From: Promethearchaeota archaeon | GTDB lineage: Archaea; Asgardarchaeota; Lokiarchaeia; Sigynarchaeales; SOKP01 | Assembly: GCA_030668025.1 (NCBI GenBank) | Contig: DAOUUT010000222.1 | Location: 1 to 6,319, forward strand | Reading direction: 5' to 3' | Length of the DNA stretch: 6,319 nt | Shown here: positions 1-6,063 of the stretch, one piece after another | How positions within the stretch are numbered: the first letter of the stretch is position 1 | Layout: each line of letters starts with the position of its first letter | The notes under the pieces: model-generated | The model's database searches: none | Seen by the model: only the letters and a program-made list of their open reading frames with translations | What the model was told of the DNA's origin: nothing | Position numbers and translations under genes: made by a program

Positions 1-355
1 AGTATTCAATAGTGTTAGTTTGCATTTCAGGGATAGATACAGGTAAAATCGCAGTAAGAATTACTTGTATTATAATTGCTAAAACTAAGTATAAAACAAT
101 GTCATTAATTTCCTTTTCCTCCTTTGTTACGCCATATAAATCTCGTAATAAACAGAAAATCCAAAGAATAAATAATACTAAATATACGCCAAGTACATCA
201 AATTGAAGAAACCATAAGACATTAACGGGTATTAGGGCCACAATGTACGCTAGATAACCATATCTTTCGTTCCTATTGAATAGATCGAAAAATAAAAATA
301 CGCCAAATATTACGAAAAGAGTTGCTACAATTATTATAGAATTTATTTGTTCCAA
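1..355 (-). CDS. Partial four-helix membrane protein, unknown function, runs off the left edge
   Basis: The minus strand is open from position 355 to the window edge, giving 118 residues that begin MEQINSIIIVATLF. I do not recognise the family. Four hydrophobic segments are visible at about residues 6-24, 34-52, 54-70 and 86-106. The loop after helix 1 (NRNERYG) and the loop after helix 3 (RDLYGVTKEEKEIND) carry the charges. By the positive-inside rule both face the cytoplasm, so the N-terminus and the chain after helix 4 would lie outside. The frame has no ATG near its beginning. I chose the TTG at 353-355 because AAGGAAG lies 8 nt upstream and the next residues lead straight into helix 1. 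The C-terminus lies outside the window. It follows the mutase-like gene on the same strand after 131 bp, so it could be co-transcribed or have its own promoter. That this is coding is fairly sure; function is unknown. Confidence 0.75.
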   Translation of the reverse strand, partial: MEQINSIIIVATLFVIFGVFLFFDLFNRNERYGYLAYIVALIPVNVLWFLQFDVLGVYLVLFILWIFCLLRDLYGVTKEEKEINDIVLYLVLAIIIQVILTAILPVSIPEMQTNTIEY

Positions 356-363
356 GATATAAA

Positions 364-370
364 CTTCCTT
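364..370 (-). promoter_or_regulatory. Ribosome binding site AAGGAAG that decides the TTG start
   Basis: On the minus strand AAGGAAG is followed by 8 nt and then TTG at 353-355. It partly matches the AAGGAGG complement of the 16S rRNA 3' end. This supports a TTG start for the left-edge membrane protein, since no ATG or GTG lies nearby in frame. Confidence 0.5.
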
Positions 371-407
371 TTATTTAATTATTTTAATTTTTATTATTAA
401 TAATATA

Positions 408-432
408 ACGATATATTATTTTAAATATAATT
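408..432 (-). promoter_or_regulatory. Possible TATA-type promoter of the left-edge membrane gene
   Basis: Read on the minus strand this stretch contains TTATATTTAAAATAATATAT, which includes TATA-box-like sequence about 55-75 nt upstream of the TTG start. A transcript starting about 25 nt downstream would have a short leader carrying the AAGGAAG ribosome site. The whole 356-486 gap is extremely AT-rich, so a TATA-like match is expected by chance. I cannot exclude read-through from the mutase-like gene, because no clear terminator is visible after it. Confidence 0.25.
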
Positions 433-486
433 CCATTAGAAAGGATTTAAGTTTTAAAATAGTAAATTTTTTCTCCTTCTAATTTG

Positions 487-1872
487 TTATAGGTTCATAA
501 TTATTTTAGATAAATCATTTACCATTTTTACTGATTTGTTTTTATCTTCAGACTCTGCCGATAACAGGATTGCATTTCTGTTTAAAGCTACTTTAATGTT
601 TACGTACACGTCTTCATCAATTATTTTTAACTCATTTATTATATCTTGGTACTTCAATTCGTGTTCATCGGCGAATTTAAGTAACCTATTATGGATTGTT
701 TCTATGATTTCTGCTGATACGGGTATTGTTTTATTAACTTTTATCCCATTAGGAAAACCAATTGTAAGAGAACTAATTAAATCTTTTTGCTCTGCCATTA
801 TTTCTAAAATTTTCAACAAAATGTAATTTCCGTCTGAAAATGGCGCATAATGTGGAAAATAAAATTTCAAAGACTCAGAGGCGGCAAGACAAGCTCTCTC
901 TTGTCTGATTTGCCTTGAAAGCTCTCCAGGATAATTCTCTACAAGTTTAGTTGGATGTCCACTTTCTTCTATATAACTTTTAACGACGGGAGAAATTGAG
1001 GGAGTTAGAATAACCGTACTATTTCTAGATTTTTGAATTCTCTTATCAAATGCGATAAATAACATTAATAAATTTTCATAGCTAATTTCTAATCCATTTT
1101 CATCCACTATTAATATCCTTGATCCGTCGACGTCAAAACACACACCTAAATGGCTATTTGAGGCTTTTACGATGTCTGCAGTATTTTTTATGGTATTTAT
1201 ACTTGGTACGGGTACTACAGTTCTTTCCCGGTAATGAGTGTTTAGCGCAATTACTTCAACTCCTATCTCGTTAACTAATATTGGAGTAATGCTTCCAGTT
1301 GGACTAAATGAGCAATCAACTACTATCTTTAAACGCGCTTCCTTTATTTGTTTTTTGTTAACAAATTGTTCTAATGATTTAATGTAGACATCTTGAGTTT
1401 GAGGGATCGCAATTATGCGCCCTATCTTTCGCGGTTCTGCCCGCCTAATATGCGCGGGGAAAATGCGGTATGCATCAATGATCTTTTTTATTTCGACAAG
1501 GGATAACTCAATCCCTCCACCGTCTACGAACCTAATACCTACATCTTCGCTATAAAGATGACCCCCTGAAAAATATGTTCCTCCACTTGCTCCAAATCTT
1601 CTAATCGTAAATTCTAGTAAAGGGAATGTGCAGTTGGAAAGATTTAAAACATTTACTCCCGTACTCATAACACCCGAAGTATATGCTCTTTTTAACATGC
1701 GGCTGTCGTTATGGTAATCGCGTCCAATTACGATTGTTTCATCTAATTGAAATGAACTTCCGTGAATAGATCCAATAGAACTGGCTATTTCAGGAGTAAA
1801 TATATAATTTGCTCTTCCTAAAATTCGTCCGTTTTTGTTCAGTTCATCTAGATTTTGGACTCGCGCACACAT
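487..1872 (-). CDS. Phosphohexomutase-fold protein (PGM/PMM/GlmM superfamily), predicted catalytically inactive
   Basis: At 461 aa it has the usual length and four-domain order of alpha-D-phosphohexomutases, the enzymes that interconvert sugar 1- and 6-phosphates through a phosphoserine. The family resemblance is visible in LTPE-like FTPEIASSIG (25-34), VIGRDYHNDSRMLKRAYTSG (48-67), GIRF (112-115), DVDGSR (247-252) and DGNYILLKILEIMA (347-360). The active-site signatures are altered. TASHNP is SGGHLY (102-107), so the phosphoserine is Gly104 while His105 remains. The metal loop DGDxDR is DVDGSR, with the third Asp replaced by Ser251. The sugar loop GEMSGH is ASESLK (331-336). RPSGTEP near the C-terminus is absent; VALNRNA (428-434) occupies the place. 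The N-terminal GTxGxRG is also missing. The frame is open throughout, so it looks maintained rather than decayed. It is transcribed divergently from the GH13 gene. I see the fold and the substitutions; loss of mutase activity is inference, and the present role is unknown. Confidence 0.88.
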   Translation of the reverse strand: MCARVQNLDELNKNGRILGRANYIFTPEIASSIGSIHGSSFQLDETIVIGRDYHNDSRMLKRAYTSGVMSTGVNVLNLSNCTFPLLEFTIRRFGASGGTYFSGGHLYSEDVGIRFVDGGGIELSLVEIKKIIDAYRIFPAHIRRAEPRKIGRIIAIPQTQDVYIKSLEQFVNKKQIKEARLKIVVDCSFSPTGSITPILVNEIGVEVIALNTHYRERTVVPVPSINTIKNTADIVKASNSHLGVCFDVDGSRILIVDENGLEISYENLLMLFIAFDKRIQKSRNSTVILTPSISPVVKSYIEESGHPTKLVENYPGELSRQIRQERACLAASESLKFYFPHYAPFSDGNYILLKILEIMAEQKDLISSLTIGFPNGIKVNKTIPVSAEIIETIHNRLLKFADEHELKYQDIINELKIIDEDVYVNIKVALNRNAILLSAESEDKNKSVKMVNDLSKIIMNL

Positions 1873-1894
1873 TTCAAATCATTATAATTTCGTA

Positions 1895-1904
1895 TTATAA
1901 AAAA
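1895..1904 (-). promoter_or_regulatory. TATA box of the mutase-like gene, probably leaderless
   Basis: On the minus strand TTTTTTATAA is centred about 27 nt upstream of the ATG at 1872. In archaea the TATA box is centred about 25-27 bp upstream of the transcription start, so the transcript would begin at or within a few bases of the start codon. The lack of a purine-rich ribosome site before the ATG (only TGAT 4 nt away) agrees with a leaderless mRNA. Confidence 0.45.
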
Positions 1905-1921
1905 TAATTAGAAACTAATTA
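1905..1921. promoter_or_regulatory. Perfect 7-bp dyad TAATTAG-AAA-CTAATTA, possible operator
   Basis: Two perfectly inverted 7-bp arms flank a 3-bp spacer. The dyad abuts the upstream side of the TATA-like box of the mutase-like gene, where TFB contacts DNA and where an archaeal regulator could act. Because the region is very AT-rich, chance occurrence is possible. Binding by any regulator is inference. Confidence 0.3.
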
Positions 1922-1946
1922 ATATAGCTAGTTTTGATTTTATAAC

Positions 1947-1959
1947 TTTAACTGTTAAA
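1947..1959. promoter_or_regulatory. Palindrome TTTAAC-T-GTTAAA in the divergent promoter region
   Basis: This is a 13-bp perfect inverted repeat with a single central base. GTTAA or its complement TTAAC also occurs at 2016-2020 and 2083-2087 within the same intergenic region, so a recurring half-site is possible. The elements are short and the DNA is AT-rich, so this is a weak candidate for a regulator site shared by the two divergent genes. Confidence 0.22.
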
Positions 1960-2046
1960 AATTAGGAATGATTTATGTTATTAAATATTATCAAAAAATT
2001 GGTAATTTCGAATTAGTTAAACGTGATTATCGCTCCCTTTTAGAAT

Positions 2047-2060
2047 GAAATCTTTTAATA
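2047..2060 (+). promoter_or_regulatory. BRE/TATA-like promoter of the GH13 gene
   Basis: GAAATCTTTTAATA reads as a purine-rich BRE-like GAAA followed by a TATA-like TTTTAATA. Transcription would begin near 2080, giving a leader of about 45-50 nt before the ATG at 2128. A perfect TTAATATTAA palindrome (2077-2086) falls at the predicted start point. The assignment is by pattern only. Confidence 0.35.
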
Positions 2061-2116
2061 ATTGTTCACTAGATAATTAATATTAACTGAAAATAAAAAA
2101 ATTCTAAGGCAAAAAA

Positions 2117-2120
2117 GTGA
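2117..2120 (+). promoter_or_regulatory. Weak ribosome binding site GTGA before the GH13 start
   Basis: GTGA, part of the GGTGAT complement of the 16S rRNA tail, lies 7 nt before the ATG at 2128. It is short, but the spacing is right and no other in-frame start codon lies close by, so it supports this start. Confidence 0.35.
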
Positions 2121-2127
2121 AATACTT

Positions 2128-5100
2128 ATGAAAATTTCGAGAGATGCAAGAAATAGATATATATTTGATGAATTCAAGTTTTCTGAAAATGGAAGTATTG
2201 AATTTGATGGTGATATACATTTAGTTAGATTATTTGTGCAGAAATTGAATCAAAAGAAAGACTTAGTGAATTATCCCGAAATGGCAATCCAAATAGGAGA
2301 ATTTAACGGGATGGCGTTAATTTATGAAATTAAAAAGTATTTACTTGATTTGTACAAAGAACAAACAATGGATCCATCTTTAAACCGTGAACTTTTTGAT
2401 TATTTAAAAGAAAAAATTGGAGATATAAAGCTGAACAAGGCTATTTACTCTTTGATCGATGAATTCCCGCCAGAGAGCGTCTATCAAGAAAAAGTTGATA
2501 TCGATCAATTCTTGAAAGAAGAAGGACAAGGAGTTGAAAATGAAATCCAAATTGTCGAGGAATTTCTAAATCTTTGGCTTGGAAATACAAACCCTTCTTT
2601 CTTGCCATACATTGAACTATTTGATGATGGTTTGCTCGAAAAGAGGACGGTATACAGGGAAATAATTAATGAAACAAAGGAATTTTTCAATGGTAAATCT
2701 AAATTTGGTCCAAATAATCAAAATTTAATTGAAATGTTAAATGAGCCTACACTCAAATACCCACATTCTATTCGCGATCAATTAGAATATATACATGAAA
2801 ATTGGGGCGAAAAATTAGGGAAATATTTGTTTAGAATCTTGGTTGCCATCGATATTATACGCGAAGAAGAGATGTTAAGAGGATTAGGGCCTGGTAAGTC
2901 AAAAGCTTATGAATACGACATAATGGAACTTGAAAACTATACTAGCGATAAAGAATGGATGCCTAAAGTTGTTATGATCGCTAAGAATGTTTACGTTTGG
3001 ATGGACCAACTTTCTAAAAAGTATGAAAAATCTATAACAAAACTATATGAAATACCAAACGAAGAATTAGTTCAATTAAAGGAATGGGGATTTACAGGAC
3101 TTTGGCTTATTGGACTATGGGAAAGAAGTCAGGCATCTAAAACAATCAAACGTTGGTGCGGCAATCCAGAAGCGGAAGCTAGCGCTTATTCAACGTACGA
3201 TTATGCAATCGCACATGATTTAGGTGGTTACGAATCCTATGAAAATTTAAGAGATAGAGCTATGGCGAGGGGTATCCGTCTCGCTTGTGATATGGTTCCA
3301 AACCATACGGGCATCGTTTCAAAATGGATACTAGAACATCCTGATTGGTACGTTTCTTTACACTATCCTCCGTTTCCTTCTTATAGTTATTCTGGAGAAA
3401 ATTTATCTGATGATCCTAATAAAGGGATATTTTTAGAAGATAAATATTTTTCTAGAACTGATGCTGCGGTGACGTTTAAATATGTAGACTATAGGACGGG
3501 AGAAGATAAATATATTTACCACGGAAATGACGGAACGAGTTTTCCGTGGAATGATACTGCTCAATTAAACTTTTTGAAGCCTGAAGTGAGAGAGGCAGTC
3601 ATACAAACTATACTTCATGTTTCTAAAATGTTTCCAATTATTCGTTTTGATGCGGCTATGACACTTACGAGAAAACATTTCCAGCGTTTGTGGTTTCCAG
3701 AACCGGGAACTGGAGGGGCAATTCCTTCAAGAGCTGAACAAGGCATATCAAAAGAGGATTTCTATAAAGCAATGCCGAAGGAGTTTTGGCGCGAAGTTGT
3801 AGATAGGATTAATAAAGAAAATCCAGACACTTTACTATTAGCAGAAGCATTCTGGCTACTTGAAGGATTTTTTGTGAGAACTTTAGGAATGCATCGAGTA
3901 TATAATTCTGCCTTTATGAATATGCTTCGCGACGAAGATAACGCTATGTACCGATTAGTCTTAAAAAACACTTTAGAATTTGATCCTGAAATTCTCAAAC
4001 GATTTGTAAATTTCATGAGTAATCCAGACGAAGAAACTGCTATTAAACAATTTGGAGATGGAGGGAAATATTTCGGCGTTTGTTTAATGCTCATAACTAT
4101 GCCCGGCTTACCCATGTTTGGACATGGTCAAATAGAAGGATTTCAAGAAAAATACGGCATGGAATATAGACGTGCTTATTGGGAAGAAAAAATTAATTTG
4201 GACTTACTTCAACGGCACGAAGAAATAATTTTTCCTATAATGAAGAAACGTTACTTATTTGCTAACGCGAATAATTTTTTATTATATGATTTTTGGAGTG
4301 GCAATTTAGTTAATGAAGATGTTTTTGCTTACTCAAACAGAGTTAAAAACGAACGAGCTTTGGTCCTTTATCACAATAAGTTCGCTGAAACAAAAGGTTT
4401 TATTAAAAATTCAGTTGGATTTGCTGATAAGCTAACAGAAGATAAAGTCGTAATTCAAAAGTCTTTAATAGACGGTTTAACATTACCTAAAGAGGGATAT
4501 TGCATCTTTAAAGATTATCTAACTGGGTTAGAATATATTAGACGAAATAGAGATCTACACGAACAAGGGTTGTATTTAGAGCTTCAAGCATATCAGATGT
4601 TTTTATTTATGGATTTTCAAATAGTCCAAGATAATGAATTTTTTCACTATACGCAATTGCATGATTTATTAGGTGGAAAAGGAGTTTATAATATTAATGA
4701 AACTCTGCACGAGATAATCTATCAACCATTACACGATAAATTTAGAGAAATAGTTAATACTCCTAATTTTAAAAATTTATTAAACCCTCAAAAAACAGAG
4801 CAAGTAGTAGAAGCTATTAGCGATAAATTAAATCCATTTTTAAAAGAAGTTAAAAACTATTCTTCGAGTAAAAAAGATGTTACAAGAGTTAAAAAAGAAA
4901 TAATTGAAAAATTAAAAGTAATATCAAGATTGGAACAAAGATTAAAAAATATAAAAATTAATCAGGAATTAACATATGTTTATGAGAAAATACTTCCTGA
5001 TTCTGAATTTAAATGGGGGATACTCTTATCTTGGCTATTTGTTCATCAATTAGGAAGGGTAGTTTCAGATAAGAATTATGAACTGCAAAGTCGTAGTTGG

Positions 5101-5535
5101 TTTGACGAATGGAGGCTCTCCAAATATATTAAAAATATCTTAGAAGAGTTTTCCATAATAGAAGAAGAGAAAACGCAAGATGGAATTTCTATCATTAAAT
5201 TGATGGTAACTCTACAAAATTGGTCTGCTTCAAATAAATATGCCGAAAAAAACTTATATTCTATCTTTCAATCATTTTTCAGCGAGCCCGAAGTACAACA
5301 ATATCTAAATGTCAATAGATATCACAATCTTTTATGGTTTAGCGCAGAATCGTTTGATCCGTTCGTAAGATGGATGTTTTTAATTGCTATAATTGATAGG
5401 CTAGCCCAATCTAAAGAAAGTGCGGTTAATGAAATAGAAGCGTTATTAGAAGACTATCAAAAACTTATAAAAATCGCGAAAACCTCAAAATATCAAGTTA
5501 ATAAGTTTCTAGAAAGTTTGCAAAGTTTTTCATAG
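2128..5535 (+). CDS. Large cytoplasmic GH13 alpha-amylase-family protein with long N- and C-terminal extensions
   Basis: At 1135 aa this is over twice the usual alpha-amylase length. Residues 1-280 are a mostly helical N-terminal region. The (beta/alpha)8 barrel spans about 285-690, from KNVYVWMDQLSKKY through LKEWGFTGLWLIGLWERSQA. The conserved GH13 regions are clear: region I DMVPNH (388-393), region II RFDAA with the expected nucleophile Asp508, region III LLAEAFW with the expected acid/base Glu573, and region IV NPDE with the stabilising Asp634. Region IV has Pro633 where most members have His (NHD). Residues about 700-805 look like a beta-rich domain. The rest is helical, with a likely coiled coil at 915-945. 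No signal peptide is present, so it should act on intracellular alpha-glucan, such as glycogen or maltodextrin, by hydrolysis or transglycosylation. From memory, the whole length resembles large GH13 proteins of bacteria such as Chloroflexota. The exact reaction cannot be read from the sequence. Confidence 0.9.
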   Translation: MKISRDARNRYIFDEFKFSENGSIEFDGDIHLVRLFVQKLNQKKDLVNYPEMAIQIGEFNGMALIYEIKKYLLDLYKEQTMDPSLNRELFDYLKEKIGDIKLNKAIYSLIDEFPPESVYQEKVDIDQFLKEEGQGVENEIQIVEEFLNLWLGNTNPSFLPYIELFDDGLLEKRTVYREIINETKEFFNGKSKFGPNNQNLIEMLNEPTLKYPHSIRDQLEYIHENWGEKLGKYLFRILVAIDIIREEEMLRGLGPGKSKAYEYDIMELENYTSDKEWMPKVVMIAKNVYVWMDQLSKKYEKSITKLYEIPNEELVQLKEWGFTGLWLIGLWERSQASKTIKRWCGNPEAEASAYSTYDYAIAHDLGGYESYENLRDRAMARGIRLACDMVPNHTGIVSKWILEHPDWYVSLHYPPFPSYSYSGENLSDDPNKGIFLEDKYFSRTDAAVTFKYVDYRTGEDKYIYHGNDGTSFPWNDTAQLNFLKPEVREAVIQTILHVSKMFPIIRFDAAMTLTRKHFQRLWFPEPGTGGAIPSRAEQGISKEDFYKAMPKEFWREVVDRINKENPDTLLLAEAFWLLEGFFVRTLGMHRVYNSAFMNMLRDEDNAMYRLVLKNTLEFDPEILKRFVNFMSNPDEETAIKQFGDGGKYFGVCLMLITMPGLPMFGHGQIEGFQEKYGMEYRRAYWEEKINLDLLQRHEEIIFPIMKKRYLFANANNFLLYDFWSGNLVNEDVFAYSNRVKNERALVLYHNKFAETKGFIKNSVGFADKLTEDKVVIQKSLIDGLTLPKEGYCIFKDYLTGLEYIRRNRDLHEQGLYLELQAYQMFLFMDFQIVQDNEFFHYTQLHDLLGGKGVYNINETLHEIIYQPLHDKFREIVNTPNFKNLLNPQKTEQVVEAISDKLNPFLKEVKNYSSSKKDVTRVKKEIIEKLKVISRLEQRLKNIKINQELTYVYEKILPDSEFKWGILLSWLFVHQLGRVVSDKNYELQSRSWFDEWRLSKYIKNILEEFSIIEEEKTQDGISIIKLMVTLQNWSASNKYAEKNLYSIFQSFFSEPEVQQYLNVNRYHNLLWFSAESFDPFVRWMFLIAIIDRLAQSKESAVNEIEALLEDYQKLIKIAKTSKYQVNKFLESLQSFS

Positions 5536-5557
5536 GACTCTTTACTTGAAGCATAAT

Positions 5558-6010
5558 CTAGAAAGGAGTAAATAGATAGAAACCCCCAGTAAACCACACT
5601 CCAAGGAAAAAATAGAAGCTTATATATATTATTACCATTATTACTCTTTCACTTATCACCACAATAATAGTTACTACCAAGGAACCCCAATATTCTTTCT
5701 CATAAAAATAATGCACGATAAAAATTCCAATTATTACATTTATTATGAAAATTAAAAAACCTATTATTAAATAAACTAAACTTATCTCATCCACAGTCAA
5801 ACTTAATTCAATAAAGAGAGGAGGTGCGATAAAAATAACTATCAAGCTTATAACTACTAATAAGATTATCCATACTAAATTAACTAGAAACGCCCTTCTA
5901 AAAGAGCTTTCCCATTTCAGCTTTGTCGCCAGCCAGTTAGTATATAGTGCTCTTAAAATTAATATTATTATTAAAATTACGATATCTACAAGAATACAAA
6001 TTGGATCCAT
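5558..6010 (-). CDS. Small four-helix membrane protein, unknown function
   Basis: This 150-aa protein is very rich in Ile, Val, Leu and Phe. Four membrane segments lie at about 5-22, 41-63, 77-99 and 111-137. The loop after helix 1 is basic (R20, K30, K32, R38, R39) and should be cytoplasmic. The loop between helices 2 and 3 (IELSLTVDEIS) is acidic and should be outside. The two halves have the same plan, hairpin plus a W-x-S element (WESS at 33-36, WGS at 108-110), suggesting an internal duplication. The C-terminal half also resembles the product of the upstream gene, which ends 53 bp away on the same strand, so the two are probably one transcription unit. The ATG is supported by AAAGGT 8 nt upstream. 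It converges on the GH13 gene with only 22 bp between stops. I do not recognise the family and see no catalytic motif. Confidence 0.8.
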   Translation of the reverse strand: MDPICILVDIVILIIILILRALYTNWLATKLKWESSFRRAFLVNLVWIILLVVISLIVIFIAPPLFIELSLTVDEISLVYLIIGFLIFIINVIIGIFIVHYFYEKEYWGSLVVTIIVVISERVIMVIIYISFYFFLGVWFTGGFYLFTPF

Positions 6011-6018
6011 AATCTCAT

Positions 6019-6024
6019 ACCTTT
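6019..6024 (-). promoter_or_regulatory. Ribosome binding site AAAGGT of the 150-aa membrane protein
   Basis: On the minus strand AAAGGT lies 8 nt before the ATG at 6010. A closer ATG at 6016-6018 overlaps the spacer but is out of frame and leads to a stop after about ten codons, so the 6010 start is preferred. Confidence 0.45.
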
Positions 6025-6063
6025 ATTGATTTTTAGTTTTTGTTTAATTTTAATTATTTGTAG

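Noticed and set aside
12..206. Plus-strand open frame of 64 codons
   Set aside because: It lies antisense to the left-edge membrane gene, which has coherent helices and a ribosome site; the plus-strand product has no domain-like pattern.
471..480. Strong ribosome-site-like AGAAGGAGAA on the minus strand just after the mutase-like gene
   Set aside because: No ATG, GTG or TTG follows at a usable distance; an ATT start would give only six codons. It is probably chance purine-rich sequence.
536..826. Plus-strand open frame of 96 codons
   Set aside because: It is antisense to the C-terminal part of the mutase-like gene; its Ser/Phe-rich product is typical of an antisense shadow.
487..1872. Reading the mutase-like gene as a decaying pseudogene
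   Set aside because: The 461-codon frame is uninterrupted, of family length, and keeps structural segments such as GRDYHNDSRMLKRA, GIRF and DGNYILLKILEIMA; scattered decay would be expected to introduce stops or frameshifts.
2505..2690. Minus-strand open frame of 61 codons
   Set aside because: It lies within the GH13 gene on the opposite strand and has no sign of selection.
3762..4115. Minus-strand open frame of 117 codons
   Set aside because: It is antisense to the GH13 catalytic core, whose conserved motifs explain the sequence; the serine-rich product has no recognisable features.
5536..5557. Shared terminator between the convergent GH13 and membrane genes
   Set aside because: The 22 bp contain neither a hairpin nor a convincing T-run on either strand.
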